DNA of 64,000 bases, from assembly GCA_914767715.1 (NCBI GenBank), contig OU612074.1:8199501-8263500 (forward strand), written 5' to 3'. The DNA is from Membranipora membranacea. Its lineage: Eukaryota > Bryozoa > Gymnolaemata > Cheilostomatida > Membraniporidae. The stretch's first letter is position 1; every line of letters begins with the position of its first letter. Shown here piece by piece: positions 37,235 through 50,632 of this stretch. Under the pieces are notes generated by a model. It searched no databases, was not told the origin of the DNA, and worked only from the letters and a program-made list of their open reading frames with translations. The position numbers and the translations under genes are program-made.

Positions 37235-40200
37235 GTAAAAAATTAAATCTCTGTCGCAATCATTCCTAACTCCGACCAGTTCAAGCCCCCAAGGACCTTA
37301 TTTAAAATCCAGAATATGGAGATCCTCGGATAACCTGGTGGCTAATTAAGCTGACTTTAAATTTTAAAAAATATACCAAGGGTGGGTATCATGGTTTTTT
37401 TTCGCTCGGGTCAAAAAATAGATTTGCTTCCAACCTACCTCATAAGGAGGAGCAACTCCTGCTTGTCTCAAATCTGAAATCCGTTTGGCTCTGTGGGTCT
37501 CCGTTCTCTTTCAGCGCCAGCTTTAAAGACGTCCACTTTCACAGTAAAAAAACATGCCAAACGGCAGCAGTAAAAAATTAAATCTCTGTCGCAATCATTC
37601 CTAACTCCGACCAGTTCAAGCCCCCAAGGACCTTCTTTAAAATCCAGAATATGGAGATCCTCGGATAACCTGGTGGCTAATTAAGCTGACTTTAAATTTT
37701 AAAAAATATACCAAGGGTGGGTATCATGGTTTTTTTTCGCTCGGGTCAAAAAATAGATTTGCTTCCAACCTACCTCATAAGGAGGAGCAACTCCTGCTTG
37801 TCTCAAATCTGAAATCCGTTTGGCTCTGTGGGTCTCCGTTCTCCGTCAGCGCCAGCTTTAACGACGTCCACTTTCACACTAAAAAAACATGCCAAACGGC
37901 AGCAGTAAAAAATTAAATCTCTGTCGCAATCATACCTAACTCCGACCAGTTCAAGCCCCCAAGGACCTTATTTAAAATCCAGAATATGGAGATCCTCGGA
38001 TAACCTGGTGGCTAATTAAGCTGACTTTAAATTTTTAAAAATATACCAAGGGTGGGTATCATGGTTTTTTCTCGCTCGGGTCAAAAAATAGATTTGCTTC
38101 CAACCTACCTCATAAGGAGGAGCAACTCCTGCTTGTCTCAAATCTGAAATCCGTTTGGCTCTGTGGGTCTCCGTTCTCCGTCAGCGCCAGCTTTAACGAC
38201 GTCCACTTTCACAGTAAAAAAACATGCCAAACGGCAGCAGTAAAAAATTAAATCTCTGTCGCAATCATTCCTAACTCCGACCAGTTCAAGCCCCCAAGGA
38301 CCTCATTTAAAATCCAGAATATGGAGATCCTCGGATAACCTGGTGGCTAATTAAGCTGACTTTAAATTTTAAAAAATATACCAAGGGTGGGTATCATGGT
38401 TTTTTTTCGCTCGGGTCAAAAAATAGATTTGCTTCCAACCTACCTCATAAGGAGGAGCAACTACTGCTTGTCTCAAATCTGAAATCCGTTTGGCTCTGTG
38501 GGTCTCCGTTCTCCGTAAGCGCCAGCTTTAACGACGTCCACTTTCACACTAAAAAAACATGCCAAACGGCAGCAGTAAAAAATTAAATCTTTGTCGCAAT
38601 CATTCCTAACTCCGACCAGTTCAAGCCCCCAAGGACCTTATTTAAAATCCAGAATATGGAGATCCTCGGATAACCTGGTGGCTAATTAAGCTGACTTTAA
38701 ATTTTTAAAAACATACCAAGGGTGGGTATCATGGTTTTTTTTCGCTCGGGTCAAAAAATAGATTTGCTTCCAACCTACCTCACAAGGAGGAGCAACTCCT
38801 GCTTGTCTCAAATCTGAAATCCGTTTGGCTCTGTGGGTCTCCGTTCTCCGTCAGCGCCAGCTTTAACGACGTCCACTTTCACACTAAAAAAACATGCCAA
38901 ACGGCAGCAGTAAAAAATTAAATCTCTGTCGCAATCATACCTAACTCCGACCAGTTCAAGCCCCCAAGGACCTTATTTAAAATCCAGAATATGGAGATCC
39001 TCGGATAACCTGGTGGCTAATTAAGCTGACTTTAAATTTTAAAAAATATACCAAGGGTGGGTATCATGGTTTTTTTTCGCTCGGGTCAAAAAATAGATTT
39101 GCTTCCAACCTACCTCATAAGGAGGAGCAACTCCTGCTTGTCTCAAATCTGAAATCCGTTTGGCTCTGTGGGTCTCCGTTCTCCGTCATCGCCAGCTTTA
39201 ACGACGTCCACTTTCACAGTAAAAAAACATGCCAAACGGCAGCAGTAAAAAATTAAATCTCTGTCGCAATCATTCCTAACTCCGACCAGTTCAAGCCCCC
39301 AAGGACCTTATTTAAAATCCAGAATATAGAGATCCTCGGATAACCTGGTGGCTAATTAAGCTGACTTTAAATTTTAAAAAATATACCAAGGGTGGGTATC
39401 ATGGTTTTTTTTCGCTCGGGTCAAAAAATAGATTTGCTTCCAACCTACCTCATAAGGAGGAGCAACTCCTGCTTGTCTCAAATCTGAAATCCGTTTTGCT
39501 CTGTGGGTCTCCGTTCTCCGTCAGCGCCAGCTTTAACGACGTCCACTTTCACACTAAAAAAACATGCCAAACGGCAGCAGTAAAAAATTAAATCTCTGTC
39601 GCAATCATTCCTAACTCCGACCAGTTCAAGCCCCCAAGGACCTTATTTAAAATCCAGAATATGGAGATCCTCGGATAACCTGGTGGCTAATTAAGCTGAC
39701 TTTAAATTTTAAAAAATATACCAAGGGTGGGTATCATGGTTTTTTTTCGCTCGGGTCAAAAAATAGATTTGCTTCCAACCTACCTCATAAGGAGGAGCAA
39801 CTCCTGCTTGTCTCAAATCTGAAATCCGTTTGGCTCTGTGGGTCTCCGTTCTCCGTCAGCGCCAGCTTTAACGACGTCCACTTTCACACTAAAAAAACAT
39901 GCCAAACGGCAGCAGTAAAAAATTAAATCTCTGTCGCAATCATTCCTAACTCCGCCCAGTTCAAGCCCCCAAGGACCTTATTTAAAATCCAGAATATGGA
40001 GATCCTCGGATAACCTGGTGGCTAATTAAGCTGACTTTAAATTTTAAAAAATATACCAAGGGTGGGTATCATGGTTTTTTTTCGCTCGGGTCAAAAAATA
40101 GATTTGCTTCCAACCTACCTCATAAGGAGGAGCAACTCCTGCTTGTCTCAAATCTGAAATCCGTTTGGCTCTGTGGGTCTCCGTTCTCCGTCAGCGCCAG

Positions 40201-42594
40201 CTTTAACGACGTCCACTTTCACACTAAAAAAACATGCCAAACGGCAGCAGTAAAAAATTAAATCTCTGTCGCAATCATACCTAACTCCGACCAGTTCAAG
40301 CCCCCAAGGACCTTATTTAAAATCCAGAATATGGAGACCCTCGGATAACCTGGTGGCTAATTAAGCTGACTTTAAATTTTAAAAAATATACCAAGGGTGG
40401 GTATCATGGTTTTTTTTCGCTCGGGTCAAAAAATAGATTTGCTTCCAACCTACCTCATAAGGAGGAGCAACTCCTGCTTGTCTCAAATCTGAAATCCGTT
40501 TGGCTCTGTGGGTCTCCGTTCTCCGTCAGCGCCAGCTTTAACGACGTACACTTTCACACTAAAAAAACATGCCAAACGGCAGCAGTAAAAAATTAAATCT
40601 CTGTCGCAATCATTCCTAACTCCGACCAGTTCAAGCCCCCAAGGACCTTATTTAAAATCCAGAATATGGAGATCCTCGGATAACCTGGTGGCTAATTAAG
40701 CTGACTTTAAATTTTAAAAAATATACCAAGGGTGGGTATCATGGTTTTTTTTCGCTCGGGTCAAAAAATAGATTTGCTTCCAACCTACCTCATAAGGAGG
40801 AGCAACTCCTGCTTGTCTCAAATCTGAAATCCGTTTGGCTCTGTGGGTCTCCGTTCTCCGTCAGCGCCAGCTTTAACGACGTCCACTTTCACACTAAAAA
40901 AACATGCCAAACGGCAGCAGTAAAAAATTAAATCTCTGTCGCAATCATTCCTAACTCCGACCAGTTCAAGCCCCCAAGGACCTTATTTAAAATCCAGAAT
41001 ATGGAGATCCTCGGATAACCTGGTGGCTAATTAAGCTGACTTTAAATTTTAAAAAATATACCAAGGGTGGGTATCATGGTTTTTTTTCGCTCGGGTCAAA
41101 AAATAGATTTGCTTCCAACCTACCTCATAAGGAGGAGCAACTCCTGCTTGTCTCAAATCTGAAATCCGTTTGGCTCTGTGGGTCTCCGTTCTCCATCAGC
41201 GCCAGCTTTAACGACGTCCACTTTCACACTAAAAAAACATGCCAAACGGCAGCAGTAAAAAATTAAATCTCTGTCGCAATCATACCTAACTCCGACCAGT
41301 TCAAGCCCCCAAGGACCTTATTTAAAATCCAGAATATGGAGATCCTCGGATAACCTGGTGGCTAATTAAGCTGACTTTAAATTTTAAAAAATATACCAAG
41401 GGTGGGTATCATGGTTTTTTTTCGCTCGGGTCAAAAAATAGATTTGCTTCCAACCTACCTCATAAGGAGGAGCAACTCCTGCTTGTCTCAAATCTGAAAT
41501 CCGTTTGGCTCTGTGGGTCTCCGTTCTCCGTCAGCGCCAGCTTTAACGACGTCCACTTTCACAGTAAAAAAACATGCCAAACGGCAGCAGTAAAAAATTA
41601 AATCTCTGTCGCAATCATTCCTAACTCCGACCAGTTCAAGCCCCCAAGGACCTTATTTAAAATCCAGAATATGGAGATCCTCGGATAACCTGGTGGCTAA
41701 TTAAGCTGACTTTAAATTTTAAAAAATATACCAAGGGTGGGTATCATGGTTTTTTTTCGCTCGGGTCAAAAAATAGATTTGCTTCCAACCTACCTCATAA
41801 GGAGGAGCAACTCCTGCTTGTCTCAAATCTGAAATCCGTTTTGCTCTGTGGGTCTCCGTTCTCCGTCAGCGCCAGCTTTAACGACGTCCACTTTCACACT
41901 AAAAAAACATGCCAAACGGCAGCAGTAAAAAATTAAATCTCTGTCGCAATCATTCCTAACTCCGACCAGTTCAAGCCCCCAAGGACCTTATTTAAAATCC
42001 AGAATATGGAGATCCTCGGATAACCTGGTGGCTAATTAAGCTGAATTTAAATTTTAAAAAATATACCAAGGGTGGGTATCATGGTTTTTTTTCGCTCGGG
42101 TCAAAAAATAGATTTGCTTCCAACCTACCTCATAAGGAGGAGCAACTCCTGCTTGTCTCAAATCTGAAATCCGTTTGGCTCTGTGGGTCTCCGTTCTCCG
42201 TCAGCGCCAGCTTTAACGACGTCCACTTTCACACTAAAAAAACATGCCAAACGGCAGCAGTAAAAAATTAAATCTCTGTCGCAATCATTCCTAACTCCGC
42301 CCAGTTCAAGCCCCCAAGGACCTTATTTAAAATCCAGAATATGGAGATCCTCGGATAACCTGGTGGCTAATTAAGCTGACTTTAAATTTTAAAAAATATA
42401 CCAAGGGTGGGTATCATGGTTTTTTTTCGCTCGGGTCAAAAAATAGATTTGCTTCCAACCTACCTCAAAAGGAGGAGCAACTCCTGCTTGTCTCAAATCT
42501 GAAATCCGTTTGGCTCTGTGGGTCTCCGTTCTCCGTCAGCGCCAGCTTTAACGACGTCCACTTTCACACTAAAAAAACATGCCAAACGGCAGCA
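37235..42594 (+). repeat. Large 16-monomer duplicated block, copy 2 (M112-M127)
   Basis: Partner of 27519-32879, with all rare marks in the same order. Private changes here are TTCTCTTTCAGC in M112, CCTTCTTTAAA in M113, CTCACAAGG in M116, GACGTACAC in M121 and CTCAAAAGG in M127. The left junction lies near 37.2 kb, because M111 and M82 are different types. The right junction lies near 42.6 kb, because M128 and M99 differ. Confidence 0.92.
39915..42594 (+). repeat. Eight-monomer block, copy 3 of 3 (M120-M127)
   Basis: It keeps CTCCATCAGC in M123, as in copy 1 but not copy 2, and belongs to the large duplication. It is followed directly by a tandem copy of its last three monomers. Confidence 0.88.
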
Positions 42595-43599
42595 GTAAAA
42601 AATTAAATCTCTGTCGCAATCATTCCTAACTCCGACCAGTTCAAGCCCCCAAGGACCTTATTTAAAATCCAGAATATGGAGATCCTCGGATAACCTGGTG
42701 GCTAATTAAGCTGACTTTAAATTTTAAAAAATATACCAAGGGTGGGTATCATGGTTTTTTTTCGCTCGGGTCAAAAAATAGATTTGCTTCCAACCTACCT
42801 CATAAGGAGGAGCAACTCCTGCTTGTCTCAAATCTGAAATCCGTTTTGCTCTGTGGGTCTCCGTTCTCCGTCAGCGCCAGCTTTAACGACGTCCACTTTC
42901 ACACTAAAAAAACATGCCAAACGGCAGCAGTAAAAAATTAAATCTCTGTCGCAATCATTCCTAACTCCGACCAGTTCAAGCCCCCAAGGACCTTATTTAA
43001 AATCCAGAATATGGCGATCCTCGGATAACCTGGTGGCTAATTAAGCTGAATTTAAATTTTAAAAAATATACCAAGGGTGGGTATCATGGTTTTTTTTCGC
43101 TCGGGTCAAAAAATAGATTTGCTTCCAACCTACCTCATAAGGAGGAGCAACTCCTGCTTGTCTCAAATCTGAAATCCGTTTGGCTCTGTGGGTCTCCGTT
43201 CTCCGTCAGCGCCAGCTTTAACGACGTCCACTTTCACACTAAAAAAACATGCCAAACGGCAGCAGTAAAAAATTAAATCTCTGTCGCAATCATTCCTAAC
43301 TCCGCCCAGTTCAAGCCCCCAAGGACCTTATTTAAAATCCAGAATATGGAGATCCTCGGATAACCTGGTGGCTAATTAAGCTGACTTTAAATTTTAAAAA
43401 ATATACCAAGGGTGGGTATCATGGTTTTTTTTCGCTCGGGTCAAAAAATAGATTTGCTTCCAACCTACCTCATAAGGAGGAGCAACTCCTGCTTGTCTCA
43501 AATCTGAAATCCGTTTGGCTCTGTGGGTCTCCGTTCTCCGTCAGCGCCAGCTTTAACGACGTCCACTTCCACACTAAAAAAACATGCCAAACGGCAGCA
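42595..43599 (+). repeat. Three-monomer tandem duplication of M125-M127 (M128-M130)
   Basis: M128 CCGTTTTGCTC, M129 GCTGAATTTAAA and M130 CCGCCCAG repeat M125-M127 exactly 1005 bp downstream. New changes since the copy are ATATGGCGATCC in M129 and CACTTCCACAC in M130, while M127 has CTCAAAAGG. The trimer is absent at the equivalent place after M98, so it arose after the large duplication or was lost from the other copy. Confidence 0.9.
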
Positions 43600-45944
43600 G
43601 TAAAAAATTAAATCTCTGTCGCAATCATTCCTAACTCCGACCAGTTCAAGCCCCCAAGGACCTTATTTAAAATCCAGAATATGGAGATCCTCGGATAACC
43701 TGGTGGCTAATTAAGCTGACTTTAAATTTTAAAAAATATACCAAGGGTGGGTATCATGGTTTTTTTTCGCTCGGGTCAAAAAATAGATTTGCTTCCAACC
43801 TACCTCATAAGGAGGAGCAACTCCTGCTTGTCTCAAATCTGAAATCCGTTTGGCTCTGTGGGTCTCCGTTCTCCGTCAGCGCCAGCTTTAACGACGTCCA
43901 CTTTCACACTAAAAAAACATGCCAAACGGCAGCAGTAAAAAATTAAATCTCTGTCGCAATCATTCCTAACTCCGACCAGTTCAAGCCCCCAAGGACCTTA
44001 TTTAAAATCCAGAATATGGAGATCCTCGGATAACCTGGTGGCTAATTAAGCTGACTTTAAATTTTAAAAACTATACCAAGGGTGGGTATCATGGTTTTTT
44101 TTCGCTCAGGTCAAAAAATAGATTTGCTTCCAACCTACCTCATAAGGAGGAGCAACTCCTGCTTGTCTCAAATCTGAAATCCGTTTGGCTCTGTGGGTCT
44201 CCGTTCTCCGTCAGCGCCAGCTTTAACGACGTCCACTTTCACACTAAAAAAACATGCCAAACGGCAGCAGTAAAAAATTAAATCTCTGTCGCAATCATTC
44301 CTAACTCGGACCAGTTCAAGCCCCCAAGGACCTTATTTAAAATCCAGAATATGGAGATCCTCGGATAACCTGGTGGCTAATTAAGCTGACTTTAAATTTT
44401 AAAAAATATACCAAGGGTGGGTATCATGGTTTTTTTTCGCTCGGGTCAAAAAATAGATTTGCTTCCAACCTACCTCATAAGGAGGAGCAACTCCTGCTTG
44501 TCTCAAATCTGAAATCCGTTTGGCTCTGTGGGTCTCCGTTCTCCGTCAGCGCCAGCTTTAACGACGTCCACTTTCACACTAAAAAAACATGCCAAACGGC
44601 AGCAGTAAAAAATTAAATCTCTGTCGCAATCATTCCTAACTCCGACCAGTTCAAGCCCCCAAGGACCTTATTTAAAATCCAGAATATGAAGATCCTCGGA
44701 TAACCTGGTGGCCAATTAAGCTGACTTTAAATTTTAAAAAATATACCAAGGGTGGGTATCATGGTTTTTTTTCGCTCGGGTCAAAAAATAGATTTGCTTC
44801 CAACCTACCTCATAAGGAGGAGCAACTCCTGCTTGTCTCAAATCTGAAATCCGTTTGGCTCTGTGGGTCTCCGTTCTCCGTCAGCGCCAGCTTTAACGAC
44901 GTCCACTTTCACACTAAAAAAACATGCCAAACGGCAGCAGTAAAAAATTAAATCTCTGTCGCAATCATTCCTAACTCCGACCAGTTCAAGCCCCCAAGGA
45001 CCTTATTTAAAATCCAGAATATGGAGATCCTCGGATAACCTGGTGGCTAATTAAGCTGACTTTAAATTTTAAAAAATATACCAAGGGTGGGTATCATGGT
45101 TTTTTTTCGCTCGGGTCAAAAAATAGATTTGCTTCCAACCTACCTCATAAGGAGGAGCAACTCCTGCTTGTCTCAAATCTGAAATCCGTTTGGCTCTGTG
45201 GGTCTCCGTTCTCCGTCAGCGCCAGCTTTAACGACGTCCACTTTCACACTAAAAAAACATGCCAAACGGCAGCAGTCAAAAATTAAATCTCTGTCGCAAT
45301 CATTCCTAACTCCGACCAGTTCAAGCCCCCAAGGACCTTATTTAAAATCCAGAATATGGAGATCCTCGGATAACCTGGTGGCTAATTAAGCTGACTTTAA
45401 ATTTTAAAAAATATACCAAGGGTGGGTATCATGGTTTTTTTTCGCTCGGGTCAAAAAATAGATTTGCTTCCATCCTACCTCATAAGGAGGAGCAACTCCT
45501 GCTTGTCTCAAATCTGAAATCCGTTTGGCTCTGTGGGTCTCCGTTCTCCGTCAGCGCCAGCTTTAACGACGTCCACTTTCACACTAAAAAAACATGCCAA
45601 ACGGCAGCAGTAAAAAATTAAATCTCTGTCGCAATCATACCTAACTCCGACCAGTTCAAGCCCCCAAGGACCTTATTTAAAATCCAGAATATGGAGATCC
45701 TCGGATAACCTGGTGGCTAATTAAGCTGACTTTAAATTTTAAAAAATATACCAAGGGTGGGTATCATGGTTTTTTTTCGCTCGGGTCAAAAAATAGATTT
45801 GCTTCCAACCTACCTCATAAGGAGGAGCAACTCCTGCTTGTCTCAAATCTGAAATCCGTTTGGCTCTGTGGGTCTCCGTTCTCCGTCAGCGCCAGCTTTA
45901 ACGACGTCCACTTGCACAGTAAAAAAACATGCCAAACGGCAGCA
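43265..45944 (+). repeat. Eight-monomer higher-order repeat, copy 1 (M130-M137)
   Basis: Marks: M130 CACTTCCACAC; M132 AAAACTATACC and CGCTCAGGTC; M133 AACTCGGACC; M134 ATATGAAGATCC and GGCCAATT; M136 begins GTCAAAAATT and has CCATCCTACC; M137 CATACC with CTTGCACAGT. CTTCCACAC returns at the end of M138 (46241-46250), eight monomers on, and the series returns at 51636-54315. Confidence 0.87.
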
Positions 45945-47284
45945 GTAAAAAATTAAATCTCTGTCGCAATCATTCCTAACTCCGACCAGTTCAAGCCCCC
46001 AAGGACCTTATTTAAAATCCAGAATATGGAGATCCTCGGATAACCTGGTGGCTAATTAAGCTGACTTTAAATTTTAAAAAATATACCAAGGGTGGGTATC
46101 ATGGTTTTTTTTCGCTCGGGTCAAAAAATAGATTTGCTTCCAACCTACCTCATAAGGAGGAGCAACTCCTGCTTGTCTCAAATCTGAAATCCGTTTGGCT
46201 CTGTGGGTCTCCGTTCTCCGTCAGCGCCAGCTTTAACGACGTCCACTTCCACACTAAAAAAACATGCCAAACGGCAGCAGTAAAAAATTAAATCTCTGTC
46301 GCAATCATTCCTAACTCCGACCAGTTCAAGCCCCCAAGGACCTTATTTAAAATCCAGAATATAGAGATCCTCGGATAACCTGGTGGCTAATTAAGCTGAC
46401 TTTAAATTTTAAAAAATATACCAAGGGTGGGTATCATGGTTTTTTTTCGCTCGGGTCAAAAAATAGATTTGCTTCCAACCTACCTCATAAGGAGGAGCAA
46501 CTCCTGCTTGTCTCAAATCTGAAATCCGTTTGGCTCTGTGGGTCTCCGTTCTCCGTCAGCGCCAGCTTTAACGACGTCCACTTTCACACTAAAAAAACAT
46601 GCCAAACGGCAGCAGTAAAAAATTAAATCTCTGTCGCAATCATTCCTAACTCCGACCAGTTCAAGCCCCCAAGGACCTTATTTAAAATCCAGAATATGGA
46701 GATCCTCGGATAACCTGGTGGCTAATTAAGCTGACTTTAAATTTTAAAAAATATACCAAGGGTGGGTATCATGGTTTTTTTTCGCTCGGGTCAAAAAATA
46801 GATTTGCTTCCAACCTACCTCATAAGGAGGAGCAACTCCTGCTTGTCTCAAATCTGAAATCCGTTTGGCTCTGTGGGTCTCCGTTCTCCGTCAGCGCCAG
46901 CTTTAACGACGTCCACTTTCACACTAAAAAAACATGCCAAACGGCAGCAGTAAAAAATTAAATCTCTGTCGCAATCATTCCTAACTCCGACCAGTTCAAG
47001 CCCCCAAGGACCTTATTTAAAATCCAGAATATGGAGATCCTCGGATAACCTGGTGGCTAATTAAGCTGACTTTAAATTTTAAAAAATATACCAAGGGTGG
47101 GTATCATGGTTTTTTTTCGCTCGGGTCAAAAAATAGATTTGCTTCCAACCTACCTCATAAGGAGGAGCAACTCCTGCTTGTCTCAAATCTGAAATCCGTT
47201 TGGCTCTGTGGGTCTCCGTTCTCCGTCAGCGCCAGCTTTAACGACGTCCACTTTCACACTAAAAAAACATGCCAAACGGCAGCA
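45945..47284 (+). repeat. Near-consensus monomers (M138-M141)
   Basis: M138 has CACTTCCACAC and M139 ATATAGAGATCC, the same pair as M155-M156. M140 and M141 show no difference from the type monomer that I could see. Confidence 0.82.
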
Positions 47285-48958
47285 GTAAAAAATTAAATCT
47301 CTGTCGCAATCATTCCTAACTCCGACCAGTTCAAGCCCCCAAGGACCTTATTTAAAATCCAGAATATGGAGATCCTCGGATAACCTGGTGGCTAATTAAG
47401 CTGACTTTAAATTTTAAAAAATATACCAAGGGTGGGTATCATGGTTTTTTTTCGCTCGGGTCAAAAAATAGATTTGCTTCCAACCTACCTCATAAGGAGG
47501 AGCAACTCCTGCTTGTCTCAAATCTGAAATCCGTTTGGCTCTGTGGGTCTCCGTTCTCCGTCAGCGCCAGCTTTAACGACGTCCACTTTCACACTAAAAA
47601 AACATGCCAAACGGCAGCAGTAAAAAATTAAATCTCTGTCGCAATCATTCCTAACTCCGACCAGTTCAAGCCCCCAAGGACCTTATTTAAAATCCAGAAT
47701 ATGGAGATCCTCGGATAACCTGGTGGCTAATTAAGCTGACTTTAAATTTTAAAAAATATACCAAGGGTGGGTATCATGGTTTTTTTTCGCTCGGGTCAAA
47801 AAATAGATTTGCTTCCAACCTACCTCATAAGGAGGAGCAACTCCTGCTTGTCTCAAATCTGAAATCCGTTTGGCTCTGTGGGTCTCCGTTCTCCGTCAGC
47901 GCCAGCTTTAACGACGTCCACTTTCACACTAAAAAAACATGCCAAACGGCAGCAGTAAAAAATTAAATCTCTGTCGCAATCATTCCTAACTCCGACCAGT
48001 TCAAGCCCCCAAGGACCTTATTTAAAATCCAGAATATGGAGATCCTCGGATAACCTGGTGGCTAATTAAGCTGACTTTAAATTTTTAAAAATATACCAAG
48101 GGTGGGTATCATGGTTTTTTTTCGCTCGGGTCAAAAAATAGATTTGCTTCCAACCTACCTCATAAGGAGGAGCAACTCCTGCTTGTCTCAAATCTGAAAT
48201 CCGTTTGGCTCTGTGGGTCTCCGTTCTCCGTCAGCGCCAGCTTTAACGACGTCCACTTTCACACTAAAAAAACATGCCAAACGGCAGCAGTAAAAAATTA
48301 AATCTCTGTCGCAATCATTCCTAACTCCGACCAGTTCAAGCCCCCAAGGACCTTATTTAAAATCCAGAATATGGAGATCCTCGGATAACCTGGTGGCTAA
48401 TTAAGCTGACTTTAAATTTTAAAAAATATACCAAGGGTGGGTATCATGGTTTTTTTCGCTCGGGTCAAAAAATAGATTTGCTTCCAACCTACCTCATAAG
48501 GAGGAGCAACTCCTGCTTGTCTCAAATCTGAAATCCGTTTGGCTCTGTGGGTCTCCGTTCTCCGTCAGCGCCAGCTTTAACGACGTCCACTTTCACACTA
48601 AAAAAACATGCCAAACGGCAGCAGTAAAAAATTAAATCTCTGTCGCAATCATACCTAACTCCGACCAGTTCAAGCCCCCAAGGACCTTATTTAAAATCCA
48701 GAATATGGAGATCCTCGGATAACCTGGTGGCTAATTAAGCTGACTTTAAATTTTAAAAAATATACCAAGGGTGGGTATCATGGTTTTTTTTCGCTCGGGT
48801 CAAAAAATAGATTTGCTTCCAACCTACCTCATAAGGAGGAGCAACTCCTGCTTGTCTCAAATCTGAAATCCGTTTGGCTCTGTGGGTCTCCGTTCTCCGT
48901 CAGCGCCAGCTTTAACGACGTCCACTTTCACACTAAAAAAACATGCCAAACGGCAGCA
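47285..48958 (+). repeat. Five-monomer repeat, copy 1 (M142-M146)
   Basis: M142-M143 match the type monomer. M144 has ATTTTTAAAAAT, M145 has T7 (334 bp) and M146 has CATACC. The M144-M145 pair recurs as M149-M150, five monomers later. Confidence 0.8.
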
Positions 48959-50632
48959 GTAAAAAATTAAATCTCTGTCGCAATCATTCCTAACTCCGAC
49001 CAGTTCAAGCCCCCAAGGACCTTATTTAAAATCCAGAATATGGAGATCCTCGGATAACCTGGTGGCTAATTAAGCTGACTTTAAATTTTAAAAAATATAC
49101 CAAGGGTGGGTATCATGGTTTTTTTTCGCTCGGGTCAAAAAATAGATTTGCTTCCAACCTACCTCATAAGGAGGAGCAACTCCTGCTTGTCTCAAATCTG
49201 AAATCCGTTTGGCTCTGTGGGTCTCCGTTCTCCGTCAGCGCCAGCTTTAACGACGTCCACTTTCACACTAAAAAAACATGCCAAACGGCAGCAGTAAAAA
49301 ATTAAATCTCTGTCGCAATCATTCCTAACTCCGACCAGTTCAAGCCCCCAAGGACCTTATTTAAAATCCAGAATATGGAGATCCTCGGATAACCTGGTGG
49401 CTAATTAAGCTGACTTTAAATTTTAAAAAATATACCAAGGGTGGGTATCATGGTTTTTTTTCGCTCGGGTCAAAAAATAGATTTGCTTCCAACCTACCTC
49501 ATAAGGAGGAGCAACTCCTGCTTGTCTCAAATCTGAAATCCGTTTGGCTCTGTGGGTCTCCGTTCTCCGTCAGCGCCAGCTTTAACGACGTCCACTTTCA
49601 CACTAAAAAAACATGCCAAACGGCAGCAGTAAAAAATTAAATCTCTGTCGCAATCATTCCTAACTCCGACCAGTTCAAGCCCCCAAGGACCTTATTTAAA
49701 ATCCAGAATATGGAGATCCTCGGATAACCTGGTGGCTAATTAAGCTGACTTTAAATTTTTAAAAATATACCAAGGGTGGGTATCATGGTTTTTTTTCGCT
49801 CGGGTCAAAAAATAGATTTGCTTCCAACCTACCTCATAAGGAGGAGCAACTCCTGCTTGTCTCAAATCTGAAATCCGTTTGGCTCTGTGGGTCTCCGTTC
49901 TCCGTCAGCGCCAGCTTTAACGACGTCCACTTTCACACTAAAAAAACATGCCAAACGGCAGCAGTAAAAAATTAAATCTCTGTCGCAATCATTCCTAACT
50001 CCGACCAGTTCAAGCCCCCAAGGACCTTATTTAAAATCCAGAATATGGAGATCCTCGGATAACCTGGTGGCTAATTAAGCTGACTTTAAATTTTAAAAAA
50101 TATACCAAGGGTGGGTATCATGGTTTTTTTCGCTCGGGTCAAAAAATAGATTTGCTTCCAACCTACCTCATAAGGAGGAGCAACTCCTGCTTGTCTCAAA
50201 TCTGAAATCCGTTTGGCTCTGTGGGTCTCCGTTCTCCGTCAGCGCCAGCTTTAACGACGTCCACTTTCACACTAAAAAAACATGCCAAACGGCAGCAGTA
50301 AAATATTAAATCTCTGTCGCAATCATTCCTAACTCCGACCAGTTCAAGCCCCCAAGGACCTTATTTAAAATCCAGAATATGGAGATCCTCGGATAACCTG
50401 GTGGCTAATTAAGCTGACTTTAAATTTTAAAAAATATACCAAGGGTGGGTATCATGGTTTTTTTTCGCTCGGGTCAAAAAATAGATTTGCTTCCAACCTA
50501 CCTCATAAGGAGGAGCAACTCCTGCTTGTCTCAAATCTGAAATCCGTTTGGCTCTGTGGGTCTCCGTTCTCCGTCAGCGCCAGCTTTAACGACGTCCAAT
50601 TTCACACTAAAAAAACATGCCAAACGGCAGCA
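48959..50632 (+). repeat. Five-monomer repeat, copy 2 (M147-M151)
   Basis: M149 has ATTTTTAAAAAT and M150 has T7, as in M144-M145. M151 carries GTAAAATATT and GTCCAATTTC in place of the CATACC monomer, so the fifth position is not conserved. Confidence 0.78.
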
